From Branchiostoma floridae (lineage: Eukaryota; Chordata; Leptocardii; Amphioxiformes; Branchiostomatidae): 64,000 nucleotides of DNA. Shown piece after piece: positions 12,701 through 27,700 of this stretch (position 1 is its first letter; every line of letters starts with the position of its first letter). Location of the stretch: assembly GCF_000003815.2 (NCBI RefSeq), contig NC_049986.1, positions 11,965,630 through 12,029,629 of the forward strand, read 5' to 3'. Below the pieces are notes generated by a model that was not told the origin of the DNA, made no database searches, and saw only the letters and a list, made by a program, of their open reading frames with translations. Both the position numbers and the translations under genes were made by a program.

Positions 12701-15700
12701 GTAGACGTCATCATTTTTTGGTTGAACCAAGAAAACAAGATAATGATCTAGCCTCTTTCCCACTCAACTGATTTTGTTTACAAGATGGAACCTAAATTAA
12801 ACTAGCTGTTACAAATACCATTGTTGTTCCTGACACATACAGTGAAGTATATATGTTAGTTCACATACATAAGTGAAAGTGAGCCCCAATAGAATTACAG
12901 GTAAAATTTCCAGCAGCGTGCATTACTGCGGTTAGGAGAGGTATGTTTCCAGCCCTGTTAGGTGAAACTCTGGAACCTTTCCAGGTTTACATTCTCAACA
13001 GAAAGGACCTCACGTTTTTCTTGCCAACAGCCCAGATATCATAGGGGAGATACATTAGACTACATAAGTCCCTATATGTATCAACCCCCCAAAAGCCCAT
13101 CCAATGTCTTCAGTTAACAATTCCAATCCTTTAGTGAAAAAGGGATTTATTTGTGAAGCTTAGAATAATTCCAAGAAGTTTCCATAATACCAAATTGAGC
13201 TGCCATACTTATCCAAATCATCCCACCCTTTTGCTTGTATTCTATCTGTCTCCTGCCCCAACTTTCAAAATGAAACGCCCCATATTGTGTTCACCTTGGA
13301 CTTTATACAATGCCATACTGGGTGTGTGCCCATGAATCAGTTAATGTTTGTTGACACAGTTCCCAAACAGAAAACATGGGTACAGTCAATGTTGGAGTTC
13401 TTCAAAAACCATTGGTCAACAGGGGGATATCCTATAGATGGTCTCAAAGTTTCTGTAGTATCAGAAGTAACATGCTTTAAATCTTTTAGTGACTTTGGAA
13501 TCTGACAATCTTCTGGTAATCAACAGATTTGGCCCAAGGGCTTTGGTTGTTGGCTGAAATGTTTTTGACATTGCATGTTGAATGAATGAATATACATGTA
13601 TAAGATATCCTTTTTATCAAAGCCTTTGTTATGTGTGTGAAAGTAATCAGTTTATGGCAAAGTCTCACTGTGTATATGGACATGTATGTATTTTACATTA
13701 TGGCTCTCCAGATTGGAAGGATAAAGAATAGAAATGAATGAATGATTGAATAACTCAATGAATAAGAAATAGAATTCACGGGTCTTAATGGCAAGTGTGC
13801 AGGTGTTTTTGGCACCTTTAGAAAGATTATCCGTCAGGCTCTGTGGGCGTCACTCCATCGTCATGGGGATAGGGGCACGGCGAGTATCGAACTCAGGACC
13901 TACTGATTCTGATTCCAACGCTCTAGCCGTTGCGCCACACAGACACCCAACCAATTAATGAATGAACGATCTTTATTGCAGGACATTTGGCATGGTATAA
14001 TGTTTTATGATTTGATATAACAATGGCAATGTATTGCTATGTCATGCAGGTATGTTGTCATCAGTGTGAGAGGAAGTAAACTTTTCCTCCCTCTTTTCCA
14101 ACACAGACATGCTGTCCCCTCCTCGCTGTAACATCACTAGAAATTTCCTCAGCCCAAATTCCTACTCCGCATATCTCCAGCCCCAGCCTGCGCACGGTTG
14201 CATTGCCATGACAACAGCTAATCAGGAGCAAGAAGTACACGTTGTTGAGGTGGGTACTGTGGCTTTGAATTCTGTAGGATGACTACCTTTTACCTACTTT
14301 CATATAATAACATACGTATGTTTTTGAAGGTTGGAAACTGTTCAATATGTTTGTTGTTACTTATGAATACGATAGGGTCTTTGAATGTTGAGGTAGGGGG
14401 GTTTTCAAACAGATTTTTTAGGATTCGTATTTCTGACAATATATAAACTGAAAGAAGAAACAGCAAAATATGGAATTTAGGGGATTACAATGTACACGAA
14501 ATTGTAATCAAAATTGAAATTAAATTGGAAGGATGATGCAGAAAAAGATTAAAAGTGTTCTGGTTTCCCCCTTCCAATTTCTAAAGTGGAATGATCTTCA
14601 GTGTGTTCTGAGTTTTGGCAGGTGTTCTTGGCTGAATGCCACAGGCTGTAACTGCAAGTGTATACTGTTGTATGGATTAGGGCTGACACTGGGCTTGGGT
14701 TACTGTTATACAAGGAAAAACACAGCTCTAGAGCTATATCCAGTTGACAGATAAGTTTCCTTGAGTGTTGCAAATATGTAGGAAATATGTGGATCAGGAA
14801 AAGAGAGAAATTGTTTTCATTCTGGATAATTTGTATCATATTGCCTTTAGAAAAGGTTACTCCAAGGTTATCTGAAATCCATTTGTTATAGCTCATTTTA
14901 GGTGGACTTGACAGGGTCACTGCCCTTCCTACAGGCACACACATGGTTCTGTGTGAAAATAAAACAGCTTATTGTGAAGAAGCACAGATAAACCATGTCA
15001 TCTGCTTCAACAACAGCAATGTATTACAATGTACATAATATGGGTAATGGTTTTTCTTGGCTCTGAAGTTGATGAAAAGGCAGAATACCATAACAACTAG
15101 TAGGCATCGGATCATCATAAGTTAGAGAATGTAGGAATTTGGCCAAAGGATGCAAATTTTATGGATGACATCAGCACACATTGATTTTCATTTGAGAAAC
15201 TGTTGAGACAAAGAGAGTAGAGTGGGCATCATGAAGTCACAGTGGGTCTGCCTCTGGAGACTCCCGTGCCCAGTCTATGTGCTTTATCTATGCCTTGTCC
15301 AGTGTTCTAGCCAGCCTGAATTATTTTTCCTTCATCAGGATTTTTGAATGGAAATCCTGTCAAAGGCGGAATCCTAGGGGGGTCCGGTGGCATTCTCCCT
15401 CCTGAAAATTGTGAAATATAGACCCTCTAAAACGCTATTTCCTGTAACACAAGCATTGCTGCTGTTTTTAGACATGACATGCTCGACATCTGTAAGCAGT
15501 ATCTGCATAAAATATACAGTGATATCACTGATAATTTTCTCTTACCACTTTAAACCTGCAGATCCACTCTGCAAACAAGAACCCGTTTGCAAAGATTCTG
15601 AGCAGTATTGTTGTGGACATCCAACCACGGGACAAGGAGAAGATGGAACAGAACATCGTGCTGGTGTTGAAGTCACACACAAAGGGGGTGAAGTGGAGAA

Positions 15701-18700
15701 TCATGTCCCAGAATATCAAGGGATCTCTACATGTGCTGGTTAGTGTTTTATCTTGCAAGAACTATATCTATTGTATCTTTATTCAGTCAGGCCTATCTAA
15801 CTAAGTGGCCACCGCCACACAAAGACCTATAGGCCATGTGATGAATTTTTGGTTGTCTCTCGGATAAATTTTTTCCATTGACACAAGACACTGGTCTCTC
15901 TTTTCCAAGAAGAGATATGAAACAAATCCTAGATCTTAAAATAGAGCCAGATGCATAATCTTCAGCTAAAGGCAGTCACAGTGGTAAAAATCGAGGTAAC
16001 GGGAGATGGCAGATATGTCAAGGGGGTGATGCGAAGAGCAAATGAATATAGAAGTAATCTAATAATTTATTATGCTGTGTCTATGAAGCAGAAGATTGTA
16101 ATTGCATCATAACATTTTAATCCCACAATCATACAGCTGCTTGCACCTATTGTAGACCTGTCACAAACAGTTGACTTCATCTCGCTTTTACTTTGTTGTT
16201 TTCCTGTTACATCGTACGGTTGACTGAACACACTGCAATCCGATTGCTTGCAGGCGAATGCTCTGGTAGACGTGTCGGAGGCAGGAATGGGACCTGTGAC
16301 ATCACAGATGGCGGAGATCTCAGCCAATGGGGAGGACCTGATCAGATGGGTGGAGCAGGACAAGGGGTACCATCGTATCCAGTCTTACACTGAAGTACAG
16401 CTCACCAACAGGCTACAGATCAAGCTGGGGATTCCAGGTTAATACATGATGTTATTAGGGGATGTTAGGAAGAAATTAAGATGTGCACCACAGTGTTTAA
16501 AAGATAAAAGAAGTTAAAAGGATTTTGCAAACCGTTTGCTTAAAAATAATGTTTTTAACAACACTAGAATAGTCCAACGTGTCCTGTAACTTTCTTCTGG
16601 GTCTAGAAGGTGCAGAAACCAATGCAAATTTTGCCAATGATTGGTATTCTGATGTACTGTATTTGTACAAACTTTTAAGGTTTAGCAACAGTCAACAACA
16701 ACATACCCATGGGTAGACTAGAATGAATGAAATTTAGTTATGGACTATTTCTGTGTTGAATAAGTTAGGTCCATAGTTTGATAAATTTCCATAATGGCAA
16801 GATGTCTGCTTTTATGGGCTAGCATTATATTTTATCTGTTTTGTATATTTATTTATTTATTTTTTTACATATTGTAGAAGCCAGTCGCATGATTGACCAG
16901 GGGATGTTGGCGGGCCGGACGCTGGACGGGTCGGTGCCCGTGAGCCGCCCGCCCCTCCCCATGTCCCAGGAGGAGCTGGAGTCCGCCCTGCACGCCGCCA
17001 TGTCTGTCCGCTGTCGGGAGAGGGCCATGGAGGTGGCACTGGCCAAGGCTGTGCTGCAGGTATGTTTGTTTGTTTGTTTTTCACATACCCAGTAAAACCG
17101 CCTTATGACATAACACACCAGGTTTGTACTGAACAGTACAAGTTGCTTATCTGGACAGATTTATTTGATCCACCCTTGATCCACTCACACCAGAAGGTCC
17201 CACCCGACATCTGCTTGGAGATAACCTAATTAGCACTGACCCACAAATGCCTTATGACATAATATTGGTGACCTGTTCCACAATTCTATGAAGCTAGGTG
17301 TGATTTCTGAAATATTACATCACTTACACAAACAGCTATGGTATAGAAAAATATGCATCATCTCACACATGAGTGCAGCAAAGGGATTGGGAGATACAGC
17401 TGCAAGCAGCCTAACAACCCCAGCTACATCGGGAGTTGACCCTCCTCCCTAACTAGTTAAATCATGCCACACATAATCCAACAGGTTTCACATGTAGACC
17501 AAATATTCTATTCTTGACGTAGATGCAGCTGCAAACAGCATAACAACCCCAACTACAATACTTCATTAGGAGGTCCTCCTCCCTGGAGTTATAAAGTAGC
17601 TAAATTATGCCTCATACCATCCAACAGGTTTCACACGCAGACCAAATATTCTATTATTGACGTAGACCAAATCTTACATCCAACACCTTCACACCATACC
17701 ACTCTGGAATACTGTGTACTGTAAATGCAGAAATGTTTATGGTGGTTTATATTCGCGGTTTTCATGAGGCCGCTTCACCGCGAACTTAAAACCACCACGA
17801 ACATTTTCCCATTACAGTATGTGAATACAGTGTATGGCGCTACCGCAAACTCTAAACCACCGGGAACACTCCATTTTCCTGCCATTGCAAAAATAAATCC
17901 CCGGAAACTTAAATGCTTTTACAGTATATAGGCAGGTGAGAATGTAAGGGCCCAACTGATACCCGCTAGGTTTATAGCTGAGTGCTGAGAACACCTGTCA
18001 ACGGCACAGCTATTAAAATGTTTTACGTTTGAAACTTGATACGAAACATCATGGCAAGCCAGACTGTGGGCATGGTACTAATGACACAACAGGATACGTA
18101 GATGCATGTCTGCAAAACAACTCTATTTTTGTCATGTTTTCCAAGATGTGTGATGTATAATATAATGGTGCTAACAACCTTGCAAAGAGAAACAACTATG
18201 CATAAGGATATGTCAATGAACTAAGCATTAATAGCATTAAAAGAGATGACATTTCCTCCCCTGTGCACACAAGGCCCATTGGTTCCTCTTGGACCATCCC
18301 TAAAGTGATTAGGCTGCCCAGGGCAGTTCAGGAGGGAGCAACAATCCTCAAAAGATTAGGTCTGACTCAATATTAGAACTTAACATAATAGAAGGACCAC
18401 TTTGAGGTGAAGGCCTCAAAGCCAGCTTATAACAGCCCTGCATATTACCAAGAAAGTGCTTGTCACATAGCTTCCCTTTATGAAGGAAACCTTTCAGAAA
18501 ACACTTTTGACTTGTCATATTTTGTGTCAGATGATTTGGCAGCTGTGAAACATTCTGATTTATCATGATATAACAAACAGAAGACTGATTAGGGAGCATA
18601 TCTTGGGTTACATGGACATAAACACACTGCAAGTTCTGTTTGACAGTTTAAGTGGTAAAGGAACTTGAAGTTGAGCTTGAATTGAAAACATGGCTTGCTG

Positions 18701-21700
18701 CCTAAGCTGGGTTGAAACAGAAGACAAACATTGTGTAAGCCATGCATAATGACTGGTCTTTCACCAGGCATAGAGGCTTGAAATAGCGCAGCTTGTGCCG
18801 ACAAAATGTCATAACATTTCTCATGTTTACCGAGTAGTGTGTGTATACTGTACTATTGTACATTGCCACAGGATACTAGGTAAGGATAATTGATTCAAAA
18901 GGTGGCTGCCAGTTATAATCATGATATTTTCTTATTTGACTTTACCAGGTCTGCTTGGCTTAAAAAAAGCAATGGTACTATCTTTGTGGTAGTTAAAGGT
19001 TACTGTAAATGCAGAAATGTTCACGGTGGTTTTATGTTCGATTTGGTCACTTCACTGCGAACTCAAAACCACCGCGAACATTTTTACATTATAGTTTTTA
19101 ACAATTGTCTATGCCACTACCGCAAACTTAAATAAAACCACCGTAAACACTCCATTTTCCCGCTACCGCAAAAGACAATCCCTACGAACTTAAATGCATT
19201 TACAGTACTGTAATCGTATGCCTGTTGTTAGTCTGACCATGTACAGGGATGATCTATAACGTTGATATCACTGCCATTGTGACAAATTGCTGATGCATGT
19301 CAAAGATCACAGTGACTTACATGCATCATCTGAAAACTGCAATTTTGCAAAGAGTTTGTTTTGGTGAAAAGGCTGACTCAGACTATGTACAGGTGGAAGA
19401 ACTTTACTTTGAAATTCTGGGTTTGTGGTTTACCAGTTAATTTCATTACCTCTTTGCTAGGGTTGAGTTTCAATGAGGACATATTACAGCTGGCATTGAG
19501 TAGTTAGCAGCAATGGGAAACAAAATCAAATATTCTTGCAAACACTAGACTTTAATAGTTTGCAAAAAAACTGGTCTGTTGCCAGTGCACAAGAAAAGTT
19601 CAAGGATGAAAATGTGCTTGTACTTGAGTACTTTAAGTCACCCACATCTGAAGATAATGTTTAGTGGTTCTGTTGAAAGTCTGCCAAGGATTCAAGGAGG
19701 AAAATGTGTTTTTATATTACTTGCTTGTTATCCTGCCCCTAAAAATATCCCCAAACGCTTTGGCGTTGGCTGCGCTTGAAATTGTGTAAGGTGGGTTGGT
19801 TCCAAATGTCTTCAAAGAGTTCAAGGATGAAGATGTTGTTGTAGGTGAATTTTTGTAGTTCTAGCAGGGCTTGAAATCCTTTTTTTCTGCATACCTGCAC
19901 TGCTGCAGGTAACATTAAAAATTACCTGCACCAGACAAATTTTACCTGCACCAATCTGAATTTAGGAAGTATGGATCGTACTAAAATTGTCCAGGAACCA
20001 TTGTTATTTATTTCTTTTATACTTTACGGGTGGTAACAGTCAATGCAGCTAAATCCACATACATCTACATCACCTGACATTCATGTATAAAACCCAGTAC
20101 ATTGACCAGTGCAGGTTAGGTGCAGGTAGACACCAGAAAAACCTGAGCAGCTCCAATTTTACCTGCACTTACCTGCATATGCAGGTGGTATTTCGAGCCC
20201 TGTCTTTTTTGCTGTGGTATACTGGCAGCCCCTATGTGATATACCAAGTATCTTATGTAGTATTTCCATAACTGTGTGCCTCATGGACTATAGAAAGGGA
20301 GATGGGCATTGCTCTTCGTTCTGAATGTTGTAAGAAGGATTCTGAGTAAATAAATGTATACATAATATAACTAACACATAACCAACTATTGTGAATGAGG
20401 GTAAATAGATTTCTCATATATCCACCCTGCTATCATCATTTGCAAGCCTTTATATGTACATTGAATTTGGATGTCAAAGGTTTGTGGGGATATTCAAAGC
20501 CACAAGATGCTTTAACTACACCAAAAAGTAGTTACTCAAGCAACTGGTTGGTTTTGGAAATGGAAAGATGTTTCGGATAGAATCCACTATCCTTCGTCAG
20601 TGACACTTAAGTGATCTGGAAGAAACAGGTCTTTTATACTCTATGAATGAAGAATGAAGAATGAATGAAGATTCTATCCGAAACTTCTGACCGTTTCCAA
20701 AACCATATCCAGTTGCTTGAGTTACAACTACTTTTTGGTGTATCTTATTACCTGGATGTCTAACCTACATCGACGTATGCTTAGTAACTGATAATTTATA
20801 CATGTACTTTTTTTCTAGTATCTTTTAATCATGTCTACTAGTAGACATTTTCAAAGTAACAGTCTTCAATGTGTGTGACCAATTAGTGTCCAATTGTAGT
20901 GTCACATGCACCAAGCAATGTCTATAGACCATAGATGCCTTGTCAGTAAGGAAACAAAGTAACTATGCAGGAAACCCTGTTCAGAGACCCAGAGGCAGTG
21001 GCCTATTTGAACCCTGCCAATTAATGCAACTGTTCAACCAGGTGATTATGATCCTCACAAAGGAAGTAATCATGTAGAAAGGATTATCCTCCTGGGACCC
21101 TAGTTACTGAGCCACAGGTGGGGCCTGGGTTACAACATGTTGTACAGTCTTGTAAAAGGTACAAAAGCAGACCTCTGTACGTATTTGCTTTAATGAGTCC
21201 AGAAAAACATTTTGAAATAGTACAGATTAGGTTACTGGTAGTAGATTTCATCAAATACAGATTTTGCCACCATAATATCACAGTATCACAAGCTTTGGAA
21301 CTTATTATTGTACAGTGAGTAGGAGAGAAACCAAAAGTCTCAGTTTTCAGTTTATAAGTATTCCATTAATTTTCATTGGTTTGGAACCAGGAGGAATCAA
21401 GTTTGATCTAAGGAAAAGTCATGAGGGTAATTACTAAACATTTCATGAAGCTGTGCATTTGAGAAACTTGAGAATATTAAATCAGAGAGGTGGAAATATT
21501 GTACATGTATTATCAAAGGGGGTGGTCGGGAAAGTAACTAAGGTGTAGAAGGGTTACTAGCTGTTTGGTCTCTGGGAAGGCAATGTAGGACTATTAAAAA
21601 TTGAATTCAATACAAATTCAATTACATGATGAATTAATTGATGCCCATGATGTATTCAAAGCAAGGCCGTCTCCAGGACCCGTCCTTCAGCCTGGAGATA

Positions 21701-24700
21701 AAAATTTGCTTGTTGGAATGGAAACCTCTTCCATCGCAAAATAACATGAAACTGTTGAAAATGTACATTGATAATGCAAAATTACATTTTTAACCTGGAA
21801 AATCAACAACATGGGCTACCTAACAGTGTTAGCTGGAGACCACCCAGATTCAAAGAGATAAATCCACTTTTTCTGTATCTGTATTGAAAGAGGGTCTGCA
21901 TGGGGGGTCCTGACAACGCTTTACGCTAAATTTGGGACGGTCGACAACACTTTACGTTAAATTCACGAAGGCCGGCAACGTTTACGTGAAATTTTTAGGT
22001 TCCATTACGCTTTACGTGAAATACACTGGCTACGCTTTACGGTCAATTTTCCATCCTCACTACGAATTACGTGAAATAAAATAGCTTCCCTACAAATTAC
22101 GCGAAATTAAAAGGCCTGCCTACGCCTTACGGAAAAGAGCATACAGACCCTCTTGAAACAGACATGTGACAGTAGCTGGTTATGAAGCATCAAAACTTGT
22201 TGCAGCAATTGTTCTAGTTTCTCGGAGCCATCTAATAATATCGTGTCTGATTGTGTACTGACAGCTTGTTTACTTCTCTTTCAGCCGTACGGCATCACGG
22301 AGGTGCAGCTCAGTCTGCAGGATGCTGACTGCACAGCGGGCGCCAACATCACGCACTTCATCCTGTCAACCACACTGGAGGGCTGTGCTACCTCGCGACA
22401 CATGCACACCAAGTCCGCTACCTTCTTCAACACGGTAGGTTACCAACACATCATCACGACTAGGGGTGGGTACCAGTCCGGTCCGCTTTTTCTGGATCGG
22501 TTAGCTTTTTCTGGACCAGTTCAACAAGAAAAAATGGGTTTGTACCGGTACCAGTATGGTGTACTGATACAATACCGTTTTTTCTTGTTGGACCGGTCTG
22601 GAACGGACTGGAAAAAATTCAGTGCACTGGATGTTGGACCGATTTGAAAATGAACTGATTATACCGGCACTATGGCGGCAGGTCATGTTTTGAAGCTTAT
22701 TGGTAAAAAATAAATTTGAGCAAAGTAGAGGAGAGTTGGTCTAAGTTAACAGAGACAGTTTATGTTGTTGACGTGAAGATATGATACTCTGCCAACCAGA
22801 TTCCTTTGTATCGAAATGGACCATTGTTTTGAGTATTGCCCTGGCCCGGCCAACTCAGAAAATACTAGGTCCAGGTTCAAGTCCGGACCTGGACCTGATC
22901 CTCTGGACCTGGACCATACCAGTACTCACCCCTAGTCACGACACATTTGTCAGTACTTAAGACAGTCACTGACAGTTAAGACAGTGTCCTGTGAGTCAAA
23001 GTCTGCCACCTTCTTCAACTGTGTAAGGATAATCCAGTACAAAAGATGGTCACGCCACCTGCACACCAATTCTACCAGCAGCTCCTTCAATATTGGAAGC
23101 TACCAAATTACTCCAAATTAGGCCTTGGTGTCAATACCAATAATCCTTGATTTAACTTGTGGAATGTCGTGAATTGGCCCTTAAGCCACTTAAACCTGTT
23201 TTTCAGGCTCTATAAATGTTGAAATNNNNNNNNNNNNNNNNNNNNNNNNNNNNNNNNNNNNNNNNNNNNNNNNNNNNNNNNNNNNNNNNNNNNNNNNNNN
23301 NNNNNNNNNNNNNNNNNNNNNNNNNCGCTGTAAGCATCCCTATACGCAGTTGAGATTGGCAATGCCAAGACTCAGTGACACAACACAGATGAAGAAAATG
23401 TGCCCTTGTGATGTTAATCTAGTAATTGGCTTTTGATGAAAAAAAATGACCTCAAGATAATGACCAAGTGACAGGTGACTCTTTTTAAGTACAGGCAGTT
23501 CTTAAGATTGTAAGGACATTCAAAAAAAGACAAATGAAAGTTAAGGTGGATAACAGGCCTTTATTCTTCACAGACCTATAATATAATAGATTAGATTATG
23601 GGTCTCACAGCAGCTTCCTTGTGAACTGCAGCTGATATCTTGTTTGTGTTTTGACAGTAGGTATGCAATAACTTAATAATGTATTTTTGTACTCATAAAA
23701 CCTTTGGAAGTATAGGCAAAATGCTTCCAGAAAAGTGCACACACCTGTTTGAGGCCATTGCCAGCTGGGCCCTTTAAACAGAACCCTACATAAAACCTTG
23801 CCCTTTCAGGCTGCCTGACACTGATTTGTGCATCATGTTACATGTAGACATGTCCCTTCTGTAGAAGGCTGCTACAGTCACCCCTGCCCTGGCATGCTGT
23901 GTTTGAATTAGTAGCTTGAATGTTAATGGCTGGTTACATAGACATTGGCAGGGATCCCCTGCACATACATCATTAGCTGACTGCTGTTGATCTCCTTCCA
24001 AGTTATCCAACACCAGAACCTGATGTATGCACTACAGAATGGCTCATCTCTGGTAGCCAGGCCATTGTGTTATATTAACTGTAGAACGATGTTGAAAATG
24101 ATCTATATGTATATACTTACACCACATTTTGCTTTTTTTTATCAGAAGTATTATATTTTTGTCTAAATTGTAGTCACTTGAATCTGATATCTTTTAAATC
24201 CTCCAGTGTATTGGCCATATCCATAGAGAAAAAAACTGGAAAATATCATTAATTTTATAGTATCAAATATCGTAGTCCATGAATATAAGTTCCTTGAAAA
24301 AAACAACTCACATACAAGTCCTTAATCACAATTGCATTGACTTAGACACCACAAACTTGTTATACTTTATACAAAACTGGTCAGGTGCTGTCTTTTTGTC
24401 CTTCTTTGGTAAAATGATATTTTCCAGGATTAATTACCCAAGTCATAAGGCATGACAGCTATACATGATATCAATGAACACCATGGGTTCTAACATTTCA
24501 ATCTCAGTGTCAGGGGTGAAACTTTAACACTATGGGTTGCTTAGCTTGCTGGATTATGTTATCCATAGTGAAAGATTCGTGTCAACTGTGAATAGTTGTA
24601 TTGTTGGGTAAAGACTAGGATAATTTTGATACATGGGAGGCTGAAAATGAAGCTTTGAGAGAAGAATGTCAGTAAATTCTGACTGACAGTCTAATGCGTA

Positions 24701-27700
24701 GGTTCTGAGTAGGTTCTGAAGTGAAATCACGCTTTGTAATCCTAATGGGGGTAAGGCTGTAGAATGTGGTAATCCAGGGGGACTGGGTTCTGAAATCCCC
24801 ACAGTCTCACTTTACTTCAGCTTATACCCCTTAACTCCAAAGTATGTGGCAAAGACGTAAGATGGAAGACACTTGTTAGTGATCTGATTTTAGCAGGGTG
24901 AAGGATGAGAATCATTTTGTTCAAACATTTGACAGTAATTCTTATGATCATGTAGAATCTGACGAACCAAAACATTAATTTAAAAGCATTAATTTACTGT
25001 TTTTGGCCCTTCTCCTGTATGATTAAAATTGGTTGAAAATGTTACGCTGAAGGGAGATTGTTACTTAGATTCAGAATACTTGAGGCAGTTTGGGCTCTGA
25101 AATTCTATTACCTTTAACTAGGAGTAGGAATACCATGCAGTACAGACAGAGTAAGAGACTCTGCTTAAGGTTAGCCTGGATTCCAGACCAATCCAGCCCA
25201 ATCTCAATCATTATAATATCTATCAGGGTGTGACTCAGTTGGCCTATGTAGGCCCTATAAACAGTCTGGTATCCAGGCTAGTCTGAGGTTTACTCTGATG
25301 ATTAAAAAAGAAGTCATTTGTTTTGTTTCTCTTCCTTTCAAGTACAAGTACAAACCTCTGAGATTTTGTACCACAAGATGGTTGTTCAGTTTCGTTGTTT
25401 ATAGCCTCTTCCTTTCGCACACCATTATCTCTTCAACTCAAGGTCAGCCTCTGTTTTCCTGTGTACTCCTGCTACAGATTGGAAGGATGTGACGAAGTTA
25501 AAGTTTGTGTGTTCTTAACTGTACAAAACTCCCAGAGGTGTGGAAGTATGAAAACACAAAGTGTGTGTGTGATGTTAGGAAACCTGCAGACAGGAAGAGG
25601 CTGAAGGACCCGATCCTTCATTTCCTACAAATGTCCTTGCTTGTTGTCCTTCCTGTCAGTTAGGAATACTGGTGGCAAAAACAACATGTACCCAGGGAGG
25701 AAGAGTTGTGGAGACATACGTGTATGGTTACAGCATGCATGTGTATGAAAATAAACTTGTTGGTTTACATGTACTGTCTTTGACGATAACCGGATCCAGT
25801 CTGGACTTGCTACTTTCTCTGGTTGTGGGAGTTAGCCTGTATGCAGGAAAAACAAGATTCAGATCAACTTGAAGATTATTTTACAATTTTTGTACATCTT
25901 CCAAAAGCTGATGGTGATGCTGCTGTTTCAAAACCAGCATTCAGACAATTCTTAACTGACTTATATTCAAAAGTAAATCTATCGCAATTTTGGCTCAATG
26001 CCCAGTTCTTGTAGTTAGAGGTATTTAGGCATTAATGTTGCTAGCAGTATTGTTTTAGGTTCGAAATTATATGTCACATTTTTAGTATCAGATTGCATGT
26101 TTGTAAATTTGGCATTGGTTCCTTGACAGAGAGTTGGACTATCTGAGTGTTTTCTTAACTCTTTTATCTCTGTTGTCCATATATGTATACTGCAGTCTTG
26201 TTACTGTACATTAGCCTTCATCAGCCTGGCATTGAAATGATACGTCTTAGTTATCGTTATCCATTGGAGAATGTTTATTTCGGGAGGAAGACCTCCACTG
26301 GACAAAATTGTTGAAGATTACTCCTTAAAAGCAGGAAGAAAAGAAGATATTTAGACTTGAATAAATCTTACATATCTTGACAGAAGGCTGATATCTTCAT
26401 GTTAATGAGGTCGTCTTTTGAATCATTTGAAATTGGACTCCATGAAAAATCTTACACTGTGATTGCTATGTATTCACATATATTTGGTATCATTTTAGAA
26501 ATGTTTATTGTTAAAAGACATACTTGGGAGTTTTAGGGAGCTAAAAAGGACAGCATTGCTAGAAATATTTCCTACATTTGTCCCAGTGTACTTGTAGAAA
26601 CAAAATACATGTAGAATCTGATATGTATCACAACCCAAGATAGAAAGAGAATGAATGAATGAACTTTATTGCTGGACAATTGTAAAGGATACGACGTATG
26701 GCAATGGCTACTACACTACATACAGATACTAAACTACATACAGATACAGTGCAACAAAATTTCATCAATAACATTATGAGGATTATCAACAGCACATTTA
26801 TGTATGGGTAATCTGATGAATCATTGGAGTGGTTTGAAAATTGTTTGCCATAGTTTTTGGGTATTATGCTGATGACAAGTCTGAACAGTTTCAGGCAGTA
26901 ACCAAACCTACAAGGCCATGTCACAGTGGGGGTGGGGTGCAGTCAGTGATGATATATGTGATGTAACTGACCCAGGTTATCAAGTAGTTATATGTCATAG
27001 TTGAGGTTATGCCAGGAACAATGACAAGAGTTCCTGTATCAGAAGGTCTGTCGAAATAGCAGGTCAGAAAGTTCAACTTGCTATTAATCATAGATATTTT
27101 CTTGTAGCAATGTGACATGGGGTCCTAGTCTAAGGTTATCAGAAATGTGGTCTGCAGGATGGTTTGTTTTATCTCCAAATGATCCAAAGGATGTTTCTTT
27201 GTCTTCCCCTTCCTTCCCTTGTTTTTTTACAATCACTGTCAGTAGAAAAAGTCGAAACTCACTGAATCGGCAGAATAATTAGCTAGGGGAGTTGGTGGCT
27301 GAAGGAGTGCAATTTTTTTCTTTCTGAATATTAATTCAACCTCCTCCTTGATCCCACACACAATGAGGAGATCATATTTTTGTTAAGTATGCTTTGGATG
27401 AAATCTATCCAAATAGGAAATGCCTTGAAGCATATCTTACATAGCAAAGATTACACAATCCTCAGACAACAGGGAAGGGTGTGTTCTCCCTCTTCCTTCA
27501 TTCCAAACCCCTGTCCTTGATCTTAGAGGATGTGAGTTCAAAAGTGGGTCCAAGGAAAAGAGGAGGTGTCATTACGAACATGCATTCATCACTAGGAACT
27601 ACACATTGAATCTCTAGTTATTCTAGTAGTAGTAAGCTGCATGGTTTCCACTAATGACCCATCAACCTTGGCTTGTAAGTTGTTCAAGGATATAGGTTTA

